From: Rhodospirillum sp047263945
Lineage (GTDB): Bacteria; Pseudomonadota; Alphaproteobacteria; Rhodospirillales; Rhodospirillaceae
NCBI RefSeq assembly: GCF_047263945.1
Contig: NZ_JBLAVB010000011.1
Span: forward strand, 85,079 to 149,078
DNA length: 64,000 bases
Direction: 5' to 3'
The notes beneath the pieces were generated by a model that was not told where the DNA came from, did no database searches, and saw only the letters and a program-made list of their open reading frames with translations. The position numbers and the translations under genes are program-made. Shown one piece after another: positions 35,083 through 42,991 of this stretch; the first letter of the stretch is position 1, and each line of letters starts with the position of its first letter.

Positions 35083-36006
35083 ATGGAACAAATAACACTG
35101 GAACGCCTGACCGGCCTGATCGCCTTTGCGCGCGCCGCATCGCTCGGCAGCTTCACCGCAGCCGCCCGGTCACTGTCCATCTCGCCGTCTGCGGTGAGCA
35201 AAAGCATCAAGCGGCTGGAGCGGGACTTGGGGGTATCGCTCTTTACCCGCACGACACGGGCCCTGACGTTGACACCGGAAGGCCTCGACTTGCGTACACG
35301 CGCGCTTCGGCTGCTGCGAGAAGCGGAGGACATAGAGCAGGCCGCAATGGCCGCCCGATCGGAGCCCACGGGCACGCTGCGTATCACAACATCGCTGCCG
35401 ATCGGGGCGCATGTGATCGCCCCCTCCCTTCCCCACTTTCGCCGACGTTACCCGAAGGTCGCGATCGATCTTCGGGTGAGCGACCGGATCGTCGATATTG
35501 TGGAGCAAGGGATCGATATCGCCGTGCGTATCGGCGATCTGGCCGACACCGGATTGAAGTCTCGCCGACTCGCGCCATGTCGGCTCTGCGCCTTCGCGGC
35601 ACCGGCCTATCTGGCGGAGCGCGGAACGCCCACGCATCCGGACCAGTTGGAGGGACACGACACCGTCAACCTGCACTATCAGAGTACGGGTCAGCCGTTT
35701 CGTTGGCCATTCCGGGTCGGCAATCGCACGCTGGAAATCGTGCCATCGGCTGGGATTATTGCCGATGTAAGCGATGCGGTACTGGCGGCACTTGCGGCAG
35801 GTGGTGGCATCGGCGTAACCGCGACCTTTCTCGCGGCGCCCTATGTGAAGCGCGGAGAGCTGGTGCCGGTACTGTCCGATTTCGCAGTAGAGCACCCCAA
35901 AATCACCGCTTTATGGCCGGAGAATCGCGGCAGCAATCCAGCGGTGCGTGCGTTCCTCGACTGGCTCGTTGATGTCTTCAACACCCGCATGACCGACCCG
36001 GCGTAA
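35083..36006 (+). CDS. LysR-family transcriptional regulator
   Basis: 307 residues from ATG 35083 (35062 is an alternative seven codons upstream). Winged HTH at 1-65 (FARAASLGSFTAAARSLSIS, SAVSKSIKRLERDLG) and effector domain (GTLRITTSLPIGAHVIAPSL; VSDRIVDIVEQGIDIAVRIG). Typical of CrgA/AaeR-like regulators. Paired divergently with the MDR oxidoreductase over an 84-bp gap, which forms a portable regulator-enzyme module. Confidence 0.9.
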   Translation: MEQITLERLTGLIAFARAASLGSFTAAARSLSISPSAVSKSIKRLERDLGVSLFTRTTRALTLTPEGLDLRTRALRLLREAEDIEQAAMAARSEPTGTLRITTSLPIGAHVIAPSLPHFRRRYPKVAIDLRVSDRIVDIVEQGIDIAVRIGDLADTGLKSRRLAPCRLCAFAAPAYLAERGTPTHPDQLEGHDTVNLHYQSTGQPFRWPFRVGNRTLEIVPSAGIIADVSDAVLAALAAGGGIGVTATFLAAPYVKRGELVPVLSDFAVEHPKITALWPENRGSNPAVRAFLDWLVDVFNTRMTDPA

Positions 36007-36008
36007 GA

Positions 36009-36047
36009 CCAAGGGGCCGCAGGGCCTTATGGCGGGTAAAAGCCTGC
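36009..36047 (-). repeat. Family C repeat, copy 1
   Basis: The stretch CCAAGG...GCCTTATGGCGGGTAAAAGC is the reverse complement, with few mismatches, of 50305-50343. It includes a GGCCGCAGGGCC palindrome. It lies directly after the LysR stop. The remaining gap to 36312 shows no recognisable gene. Confidence 0.7.
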
Positions 36048-36312
36048 CGGACGTTTAGGGCATAGCGACGCCGGAGGAGTCACCGCTTGGTATACGGCAG
36101 GTTTCGGGTCCCGACAGGCTTGAGCGGAATGACCGGGATGGGGACGGAAGCCAAGCGGCGGCTTTTCCACATCCACTCCCACAAGCAACCAGTCCCCTAC
36201 GGGTCCAATGCCACCATCTCAGGCAGGCATGCGCCCACGTTGGACACTCCGTGGACGGACCCTTGCCACGGAAAGCCGCCATCGATGAAAATGCGGAACG
36301 CTGGACGTGACT

Positions 36313-36338
36313 GTATATTTTACATATTATACGTATAG
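36313..36338. promoter_or_regulatory. AT-rich promoter/operator of the toxin-antitoxin pair
   Basis: A short block of almost pure A/T in GC-rich DNA contains the perfect palindrome TATACGTATA (36329-36338) and TATATTTTACATA just before it. It lies 25-50 bp before the antitoxin ATG, where Phd/YefM antitoxins bind palindromes to autorepress. Confidence 0.5.
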
Positions 36339-36360
36339 GTCTTGTTGAGCGAGAGGCGCC

Positions 36361-36606
36361 ATGAGTATGCTCGAGAGTGTCGTGACCACCGCAGGTGACC
36401 TTGTCCGCCGTTTCTCCCATTACAGTGACGTGGCGCTTGCCCAGCCGGTTCTCGTCACAAAGAATGGACGGCCCCGCAATGTTCTCATCTCGGTCGAGGA
36501 ATACGAGCGGCTGAAGAGCCGGGACCAGCAAGCCTTTATGGCCGCGGATACTCCGGACCATTTCCTCGCGGACATTGAAGCCCTCGCCGCTGGTGAGGAC
36601 GATTGA
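36361..36606 (+). CDS. Type II antitoxin, Phd/YefM family
   Basis: 81 residues, with GAGAGG just upstream of the ATG. The N-terminal DNA-binding/dimer region ends in QPVLVTKNGRPRNVLISVEEYERLK, the Phd/YefM signature (V-x-x-N-G-R-P...L-I-S-x-x-E-Y). The acidic C-terminal tail (FLADIEALAAGEDD) would wrap the toxin. Its stop overlaps the start of the toxin gene, the usual coupling of type II pairs. Confidence 0.85.
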   Translation: MSMLESVVTTAGDLVRRFSHYSDVALAQPVLVTKNGRPRNVLISVEEYERLKSRDQQAFMAADTPDHFLADIEALAAGEDD

Positions 36607-37043
36607 CGGGGACCACGCCCGAGCGCGGGTCGGTCATCCGGTATTCCTACCTTTGGGCGGACGAAAATGCCCGTGGGCGGGAAGAGGGCCGGAAGGACCG
36701 CCCGGCGCTCGTGCTGGCCCTGTCCATCAAGGAAGCGGACGGACGCACGGAGGTCTTGGTGCTCGCGGTCACGCATAGGCCTCCGACGGAAGCGACCGAC
36801 GCGGTCGCGTTTCCGCTGGAGCTCAAGCGCCGCCTGGGTCTTGATGACGCGCCCTCGTGGATCGTGACGACGGAAGCCAATGCCTTCCTTTGGCCCGGCC
36901 CGGACGTCCGCCCCGTACCCGATCGAACACCGACGACAGTGGTATATGGACGCGTGCCAAACGGTCTGCTACGGGAGGTGGCTCGGTCCTATCTCGCCAG
37001 TCGGGAGAGGCAGCGGAATAGGGTGGTGGCGCGGACGGAGTAG
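36603..37043 (+). CDS. Probable toxin partner, PemK/MazF-like
   Basis: 146 residues from a TTG that overlaps the antitoxin stop; a weak start would keep toxin below antitoxin. RGSVIRYSYLWADENARG and GRKDRPALVLAL match the G-x-V/I...R-P-A-L-V-L pattern of MazF/PemK-type ribonucleases, followed by VLVLAVTHRPP and WIVTTEANAFLWPG. MazF-like toxins cleave mRNA. Overall similarity by eye is moderate; the Phd-type partner strengthens the call. It could be an uncharacterised toxin family. Confidence 0.65.
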   Translation: MTGTTPERGSVIRYSYLWADENARGREEGRKDRPALVLALSIKEADGRTEVLVLAVTHRPPTEATDAVAFPLELKRRLGLDDAPSWIVTTEANAFLWPGPDVRPVPDRTPTTVVYGRVPNGLLREVARSYLASRERQRNRVVARTE

Positions 37044-37229
37044 CGCCCATGTTGGTCGTTTGTCTGGACATACGGCGCCCCCATAACCGGACATTCCCTC
37101 TCAAATGAGGGTTATAGCGTCTACTGTCATAAGGGCTAGTCAGGCAACGCCAAAGACCCGATTTCTTCAGGAAGTGGGGGGAGTGTCCGGTCTTCCGTGT
37201 ACGGGTTTATGGTTCCATGCTTTCCTGAA

Positions 37230-37597
37230 TCGGCAGCATGAGCAGTCTTTTTTTCCGCGTCACGCCATGACGTTTGAAGAACCGACAGACGATGGATGGC
37301 AGGGGCCGATAGCCAACCGCATCACCAAGTCGTTCGGCCACCTCGGCCAGGGTGAGGTCGGGCTTCTCGGCGATCCAACCAAAGATCAGCTCCAGATGGG
37401 CGTCATTCCGGTGGGACCGGACATTCCCGCCCCGCTTGTCGGCCTCAAGGGTTCCTCTGGCATTAACCCGCGATACCCACCGGATGGCGGAGGACGCACC
37501 GACACCAAAGCGTTTGGCGGCCGCACGGCACGAGGCCCCTTCTTCAACCGCCGCCACGACACGTTGACGGAGATCCACGGAAATGGCTTTTGGACAT
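37230..37597 (-). pseudogene. IS630-family transposase remnant
   Basis: The frame encodes the IS630 N-terminal HTH half: PKAISVDLRQRVVAAVEEGA, AAAKRFGVGASSAIRWVSRV, PDLTLAEVAERLGDAVGYRP, FFKRHGVTRKK. The natural ATG (37595-37597) is one base out of frame with the PKAIS codons, indicating a frameshift at the 5' end. After RKK a run of seven A (T7 at 37248-37254 on the + strand) marks the slippery site where IS630 shifts into orfB. A few orfB codons (KTAHAAD) follow and then homology stops. The DDE catalytic half is gone. Confidence 0.8.
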
Positions 37598-37696
37598 GAG
37601 GGCTGGCCTCCTTCTCCAGCCCTCATCTTGAATCACGAAACCAACCCCAAGGGAATCCCTTGATTCAGATGCCGATCAATCCGCTCTAGCTACGGA

Positions 37697-38530
37697 TTAT
37701 GCATCCAGTTTTCGAAGGATCCTTTTTACCTGATCGTGTCGATCCGTTCCCACTTTGAAGTGGTTCTCGATACTGCGCAGCCACCGCATATCGTTGGGAG
37801 GGAATGTACCGGATGCGTCTGCAAAGTTATTCAAGGCACGAAGTGCCCAATACTGAATAAAGGGTTGGTGCTGACGATCAATAACGGACATAAGCTTACC
37901 TGGAATGATCTCATCTGGAAAGGCGCGAAGATATGATATCGCTGCCAGTTGTAGGCCAGGACTGCTTTCAAGCCATTCCGATACATCAACGGACCCCTTT
38001 CCTAACAACTGTGCCGCCTGCTGCATGCGCGAAAATATCTCGGTCATCTTCGCAGTTCGAAGAGTCCCCGGTTTCATCGAATTGCGTGTTTTAATGTACT
38101 CGCTCGCGAGGTCCTTTAAAGCCTCGTTTGAGAGATTCTCTGACGGTAATGTCTTCGAGTTGCTATTGTTTTTCAGGTTGAACAGTTCTTCCGCTAATTC
38201 ACGTGCCCTCTGAGCGGCATCTGATGCGTTGGATGCGGCTAAATTGGCATTTTCCGCTGCCTTCCTCGCCTCTGCAGCAGCGGATCTAGCTTCCTGAGCA
38301 TCTTCAATGGCGCTATCCGCTTTCTTTTCGACTTCTTGCATTTTGGCTTTCACTCCAAATGCTTCAAACTCCTTCACGAATTGCGCCAGCCAGGGAAAAA
38401 CGGCGAGCACCAATATTCCCAGTGCAGTCGCGTCCAGTCGGTCTATAAGGTCCTGAGAAAGGAACTTGGGAGCGCAAACATATCCCCCAAAGGCCACAAC
38501 AGAGACTGCCGAAATCAATATTCTCATCAT
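37697..38530 (-). CDS. Hypothetical membrane protein with coiled coil, accessory
   Basis: 277 residues in DNA visibly richer in A/T than its neighbours. Two N-terminal membrane segments (about 3-20 and 36-55: LGILVLAVFPWLAQF), an alanine/glutamate heptad coiled coil (about 60-118: ARSAAAEARKAAENANLAAS) and a C-terminal helical domain of about 130 residues ending IENHFKVGTDRHDQVKRILR. I do not recognise the family. Composition and placement beside an IS remnant and a toxin-antitoxin pair suggest horizontal acquisition. Confidence 0.7.
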   Translation of the reverse strand: MMRILISAVSVVAFGGYVCAPKFLSQDLIDRLDATALGILVLAVFPWLAQFVKEFEAFGVKAKMQEVEKKADSAIEDAQEARSAAAEARKAAENANLAASNASDAAQRARELAEELFNLKNNSNSKTLPSENLSNEALKDLASEYIKTRNSMKPGTLRTAKMTEIFSRMQQAAQLLGKGSVDVSEWLESSPGLQLAAISYLRAFPDEIIPGKLMSVIDRQHQPFIQYWALRALNNFADASGTFPPNDMRWLRSIENHFKVGTDRHDQVKRILRKLDA

Positions 38531-38850
38531 CAGAGCTGTGGCTTCCTTGTCGAGAACAGCGTCGGCCTATATTTTCTGCCGGGTGTCGTCATTCAACGAA
38601 AAACAGCCTTGGTTTGCAACGTACATAGCTAGATATACCCCATATTGGTTCCGCGACGCATAGTAAGTCGCCTCGGGAATGTCTTTCTGGCGGGACACCA
38701 CTACAGCCGGAAGTTAAATACTCGCTCTTTGCTCGAAATAAGTCGCTAGCCACCTAACCAAACGGTGTCTGCTTCACGCTTTCCGCGTCCCAAAACCGTC
38801 CGTCCCCTCCCGGCCCACATCAGACATCACCAACATACGCCGCTCCCCCC
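38531..38850. other. AT-richer gap, nothing assigned
   Basis: This stretch upstream of the coiled-coil gene keeps the lower GC of the island until about 38760, then returns to genome-like composition before the puuE stop. No ORF here has protein character. It presumably carries the coiled-coil gene promoter and the right boundary of the island. Confidence 0.5.
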
Positions 38851-39759
38851 TCACCCGGGCGGAAACCGCTCCCGCCAGTGCTTGGCGATGTCGACGCGGC
38901 GGGTGATCCAGACCTTTTCGTGGCCCGCCACATAGTCCAGGAAGCGCCGCAGCCCCGCCGTCCGTCCGGGCCGTCCCGCCAGACGGCAGTGCAGCCCCAC
39001 CGACATCATCCGTGGTTTGTCGGCGCCTTCCTCGTACAACACATCAAAGGCGTCGCGCAGGTAGGTGAAGAACTCCTCGCCGGTGGACAGGCCGTGGAGG
39101 GTGGCGAACTTCATGTCGTTGTTGTCCAGCGTATAGGGCACGATCAATTGCTGCTTCTCCCCGACTTGCTCCCAATAGGGCAGGTCGTCGGCGTAGCTGT
39201 CGGCGTCGTACAGGCAGTCCGTTTCCTCGGCGACCAACTGGCGGGTGCGGGGGCTGACCCGGCCCGTGTACCAGCCTTGTGGTTTTGAGCCCGTGACCGC
39301 TTCGTGGATCGCCAGGGCCTCGCGGATATGGGCGCGTTCGACCTCCTCGGGCAGGTTCTGGTAGTCGATCCAGCGCAGCCCGTGGCTGGCGATTTCATGG
39401 CCGTTCGCCAGCATCTCCGCCACCGCCTCGGGATTGCGTTGAAGCGCCATGGCGACCCCATACACGGTGAGCGGCCAGTCGTAGCGCTTGAACAGCCGCA
39501 TCAGCCGCCAGAACCCCGCGCGGGAGCCGTATTCATACATGCTCTCCACCTGGATATTGCGCTGGCCAGGGATCGGAGCGAGGCCGGGGACCTCCTGCAA
39601 ATAGGCTTCCGACGCGCTGTCACCATGGAGAACGCAGTTCTCGCCGCCCTCTTCGTAGTTGATGACGAATTGCAGGGCGATGCGGGCGCCGCCGGGCCAA
39701 GCGGCGTCGGGGACTTCCTTGCCATAGCCGATGAGATCCCGGGGGTAGGTCTCGCTCAT
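38851..39759 (-). CDS. puuE: Allantoinase PuuE (polysaccharide-deacetylase fold)
   Basis: 302 residues. Diagnostic PuuE blocks: YPRDLIGYGKEVPDAAWPGG at the N-terminus, FVINYEEGGENCVLHGD, RAGFWRLMRLFKRYDWPLTV, the NodB-type metal motif ANGHEIASHGLRWIDYQNLP and YDADSYADDLPYW. It hydrolyses allantoin to allantoate without the usual amidohydrolase fold. Coupled to puuD by a four-base overlap and last in the purine operon. Confidence 0.94.
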   Translation of the reverse strand: MSETYPRDLIGYGKEVPDAAWPGGARIALQFVINYEEGGENCVLHGDSASEAYLQEVPGLAPIPGQRNIQVESMYEYGSRAGFWRLMRLFKRYDWPLTVYGVAMALQRNPEAVAEMLANGHEIASHGLRWIDYQNLPEEVERAHIREALAIHEAVTGSKPQGWYTGRVSPRTRQLVAEETDCLYDADSYADDLPYWEQVGEKQQLIVPYTLDNNDMKFATLHGLSTGEEFFTYLRDAFDVLYEEGADKPRMMSVGLHCRLAGRPGRTAGLRRFLDYVAGHEKVWITRRVDIAKHWRERFPPG

Positions 39760-40985
39760 TGCTCGTTTCCTTCAGTCTTGTTTTCAAGCCATTGGCCGAG
39801 GAGCGCCCGCTCCTCCGGTCGAATTTCCGTGAGGTTGCCCAGCGGCATGGTTTCCCCATGCACCGCCTGGACCAGAACCGGTCCGGCCCAATGCCGCAGG
39901 TCCGCCGGGGTTTCCAGAACCACGCCCTTGGGGGGCTCGTCAAAGCCCTCGTAGGTCGGTTTCCGGGAGTGGCAGGTCTGACAGCGGGCCGCAACAATCG
40001 CCATAACCACCGGCTCCAGGGTATCCGGTGCGGCCTCTTCCCCCTCAGCCAGAGGAGTCGACACCGGCGCCCCCCCGAGATCCCGCGTCGCCGCCGTGGC
40101 CCCGATCACCGCCAGGAAGGCGACGAGGCAGGCGGGCAGCATCCAGGGTTTCATCCGCCCCGTATGGCGCAGGACGAAGGCCAGACGGACCGCCGCCCCG
40201 ATGGCCGCCACGGCCAGCAGGACCAACCAGGAATAGGGGTGCTCGGTCAGGCCCGGATAGTGGTTGGAGATCATCAGGAACAGGACCGGCAGGGTGACGA
40301 AGGTGTTGTGGACACTCCGCTGCTTGCCCTTCAGGCCCCAGATTGGATCCGGCGTCTGCCCCGCCTGCATGGCCGCGACGGTCTTGCGCTGGTTGGGCAT
40401 GATCACGAAGAAGACATTGGCCGCCATGATGGTCCCCAACGTCGCCCCCACGTGCAAAAAGGCCGCCCGGCCCGAGAGCACATGGGTCAGGACATAGGTC
40501 AGCACCGCAATGAAGGCGACGACCGACAGGGCAAGGATCCGGTCGTCCTTGCCCAGCGGGCTCCGGCAGATCAGGTCATAGACCACCCAGCCGCCGATCA
40601 GCGATCCCAGCCCCACGGCGATCCCGCCCAGGTAGCCCAGCTCACTGCCCAAGGGCAGCAGGAACGCCGGGCCGGAGAGGTAATAAACGACCACCAGCAG
40701 GGACATGCCCGACATCCAGGTCGTATAGGCCTCCCACTTGAACCAATGCAGATGCTGGGGCAGGTCGGACGGGGCGACCTTGTATTTCTTGGCGTGGTAA
40801 AACCCGCCGCCGTGGACCATCCAGATCTCCCCTTGCAGGCGTTTGCGCTCGGGGTCGTCTGCCGTGGCTTCCAGGCTGTTGTCCTGCCAGACGAAATAGA
40901 AGGACGACCCGATCCAGGCGATGCCGACGATCAGGTGAATCCAACGGAGGGCCAGATTCAGCCACTCCATGAGGGCGAGATCCAT
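39756..40985 (-). CDS. puuD: Urate hydroxylase PuuD (membrane urate oxidase with cytochrome c domain)
   Basis: 409 residues. About eight membrane spans, starting WLNLALRWIHLIVGIAWIGS and including MVHGGGFYHAKKYKVAPSDL and LSGRAAFLHVGATLGTIMAA, then a C-terminal periplasmic cytochrome c domain with the heme motif CQTCH (residues about 336-340) and a distal Met in GETMPLGNLT. PuuD oxidises urate to 5-hydroxyisourate and passes electrons to the respiratory chain, replacing soluble uricase. Its product feeds the UraH domain encoded next door. Confidence 0.94.
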   Translation of the reverse strand: MDLALMEWLNLALRWIHLIVGIAWIGSSFYFVWQDNSLEATADDPERKRLQGEIWMVHGGGFYHAKKYKVAPSDLPQHLHWFKWEAYTTWMSGMSLLVVVYYLSGPAFLLPLGSELGYLGGIAVGLGSLIGGWVVYDLICRSPLGKDDRILALSVVAFIAVLTYVLTHVLSGRAAFLHVGATLGTIMAANVFFVIMPNQRKTVAAMQAGQTPDPIWGLKGKQRSVHNTFVTLPVLFLMISNHYPGLTEHPYSWLVLLAVAAIGAAVRLAFVLRHTGRMKPWMLPACLVAFLAVIGATAATRDLGGAPVSTPLAEGEEAAPDTLEPVVMAIVAARCQTCHSRKPTYEGFDEPPKGVVLETPADLRHWAGPVLVQAVHGETMPLGNLTEIRPEERALLGQWLENKTEGNEQ

Positions 40986-41324
40986 TTAAGCCTCGGTCAT
41001 CAGGGGGAAGGAAGCGGGGTGGTACGGCGTCCTCTCGGTCGTCATTCCCTCAAATACGGTTGTCGTCCCCCCGTAAGCGCTCAGGGATCCACGCGTCCTT
41101 ATCTGTCGTTTGGTGTTCATATTTTTGTCATTCCCGCGCACGCGGGAACCCAGAGTTGATTTCGGTATCATCTGTGAAATGCGCTCCTGTCGCGTCTCCC
41201 GGTTCCGTCCTCTGTTGCCACCCTGGATCCCCGCTTTCGCGGGGATGACGAGGAAAGAAGCGGGGAGAACGAGGGGAGGGGTGGGGAGAACGAGGGGGGA
41301 TGTGGACGGCGCCTTCCCATCGTT
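40986..41324. repeat. REP-like palindromes between puuD and uraD-uraH
   Basis: Gene-free 339 bp. TTCCCGCGCACGCGGGAA (41131-41148) and ATCCCCGCTTTCGCGGGGAT (41227-41246) are palindromes of the GTCATTCCCGC REP type; a degenerate copy lies near 41041. Near 41258-41300 the unit GGGGAGAACGAGGGG is directly repeated. The gap breaks the purine operon into two blocks. Confidence 0.75.
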
Positions 41325-42215
41325 TCAGCTCCCGCGGTAGGTGGAATAGGACCAGGGCGAAACCAGCAGGGGCACATGGTAATGGGCCTCCGGGTCGCCG
41401 ATGGAAAAGCGCAAGGGGACGCGGTCCAGGAAGGGAGGCGCCGCCGTGGTCTGACCCGAGCGGGCGAAATAGACCCCGCAGTCGAAGACCCATTCATAGG
41501 TGCCGGACACAAGGGCCTCGCCAGCCAGCGCGGGGCCATCCAGGCGGCCGTCGGCATTGGTGACGAAGGACCCGAGGAGACTCCGCCCCTCCCCCTCCAG
41601 TCGCCACAGGGTGATGGGCAGACCGGAGGCCGGGCATCCGCGCGCGGTATCGAGCACATGGGTGGTCAGCTTGCCCGTCGGCGCGGGCCGGACCAGGGCG
41701 GGCAGGCGCATCCAGGCGATCTTGGCCACTTCGGCCAGGGCGCGGCGGATCTCCTCCTCCCGGCTGTTGGTCACCCGCCCCTCGAACCCGGCGAGGATGC
41801 GGGCCTTGTCCGCACCCCGCACGGCCATGATGAAGGGGAAGCCGAACCGGCTTTTATAGGTGGCGTTCAGGTCGGTGAAGCGGGCCATTTCCTCCGGCGT
41901 CAGGCTGTCCAACCCGGCGGAGGCCTGTTCACCGGTCGAGGCCTCGGTCAGCTCTCCGGCCAACGCGGCCCGCCCCGCCAAATCCGGATGGGCCATGAGC
42001 AGAGCCAACTGCTCCGCGTCGCTGGCGCTGTCAACGGCGGCGACCATGGCGGCATGCAGGGCCTTCAGGCTGGCGAAGGGTCGGGCGGACCCGGCCCGTT
42101 CTGCAACCCAGGGGGAATGCTCGAAAACGCCGCCCAGGGTCTCGGCAAACGCGGCAAGCGGCAGGGCGTTGACCGCGTCGAGGGACAGGGGGACCGGGGT
42201 TGGGCAGGAACTCAT
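41325..42215 (-). CDS. Bifunctional OHCU decarboxylase / 5-hydroxyisourate hydrolase
   Basis: 296 residues from ATG 42215, which overlaps the xdhC stop in ATGA. Residues about 1-170 are 2-oxo-4-hydroxy-4-carboxy-5-ureidoimidazoline decarboxylase (UraD): LPLAAFAETLGGVFEHSPWV, the catalytic His in LLMAHPDLAGRAAL, and FGFPFIMAVRG. Residues about 180-296 are HIU hydrolase (transthyretin-like): LTTHVLDTARGCPASGLPIT and the diagnostic C-terminal YRGS. The fusion performs both steps from 5-hydroxyisourate to S-allantoin, as in known allantoin synthases. It complements PuuD upstream and PuuE downstream. Confidence 0.93.
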   Translation of the reverse strand: MSSCPTPVPLSLDAVNALPLAAFAETLGGVFEHSPWVAERAGSARPFASLKALHAAMVAAVDSASDAEQLALLMAHPDLAGRAALAGELTEASTGEQASAGLDSLTPEEMARFTDLNATYKSRFGFPFIMAVRGADKARILAGFEGRVTNSREEEIRRALAEVAKIAWMRLPALVRPAPTGKLTTHVLDTARGCPASGLPITLWRLEGEGRSLLGSFVTNADGRLDGPALAGEALVSGTYEWVFDCGVYFARSGQTTAAPPFLDRVPLRFSIGDPEAHYHVPLLVSPWSYSTYRGS

Positions 42216-42991
42216 GGGGAGGGATCTCCTGTACGCAGAATATCGGCGGCAATGGAAATGGCGATTTCGGCGGGGCGTTTTCCGCCCACGCCCGGAAGCC
42301 CGATGGGACAGGCGATGGCGTCGATCCGCTCCGGGGCATGGCCCGCTTCCAACAGGCGCGCCCGAAAACGCGCCCATTTGGTCTTGGAGCCGATCACCCC
42401 CAGGGGACCCAGGTCCGTGCGTGCCAGCAGGGCGGCGAGGATCTCGTAATCCCGCTGGTGGCTATGGGTCATCACCAGCACCCGGGCGCCGGGGGGCAGG
42501 TCGGGAACCACGGCGGCAGGATCGGGCGTCTCCCGGGTGCTGGCCCAGGTTCCTGAGGGAAAGGGCGCGGGGCGCTCGTCGAACCAGAGGATGCGGACAC
42601 CCGTCCCCTCCAGCACGCGGACCAGGGCTTTTCCGACGTGACCGGCACCGAACAGGGCCAGGGTGATCCCTTCGGGCACAAGGACCTCGAACAACAGGGT
42701 GACGGCCCCACCGCAACATTGGTCCCGGTCGGCGCCGAGCATCACCTTTTCCAGGGTCGGGCCAAACGCCCCCTCGGCCAGGAGACGGCGGGCGGTGGAG
42801 AGCGCTTCGTTCTCCAGCACCCCACCCCCGATGGAGCCGGAGAAGGCATCGCTCGTCACCACCATCTTGGTCCCCGCCCCCCGGGGGGTGGAGCCCAGGG
42901 TTTCCACCAGGGTCACCAGCACATGGGGCCGGGCTTCGCTTTCCAGGGTGACCAGGGCCTCGCGCCAGTTGAGAGAGAGAGGGGGGATCAT
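42212..42991 (-). CDS. xdhC: Xanthine dehydrogenase accessory protein XdhC
   Basis: 259 residues from ATG 42991 (ATGA overlap with xdhB). XdhC/CoxI N-terminal domain (LVTLVETLGSTPRGAGTKMV, SGSIGGGVLENEAL, QCCGGAVTLLFE) and a C-terminal Rossmann domain (LALFGAGHVGKALVRVLEG; VMTHSHQRDYEILAALL; IGLPGVGGKRPAEIAISIAA). It binds and helps sulfurate the molybdenum cofactor before insertion into XdhB. Confidence 0.95.
   Translation of the reverse strand: MIPPLSLNWREALVTLESEARPHVLVTLVETLGSTPRGAGTKMVVTSDAFSGSIGGGVLENEALSTARRLLAEGAFGPTLEKVMLGADRDQCCGGAVTLLFEVLVPEGITLALFGAGHVGKALVRVLEGTGVRILWFDERPAPFPSGTWASTRETPDPAAVVPDLPPGARVLVMTHSHQRDYEILAALLARTDLGPLGVIGSKTKWARFRARLLEAGHAPERIDAIACPIGLPGVGGKRPAEIAISIAADILRTGDPSP

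Noticed and set aside
36055..36561. 168-aa minus-strand ORF before and across the antitoxin gene
   Set aside because: No start signal, no motif, and it overlaps a well-supported antitoxin on the other strand.
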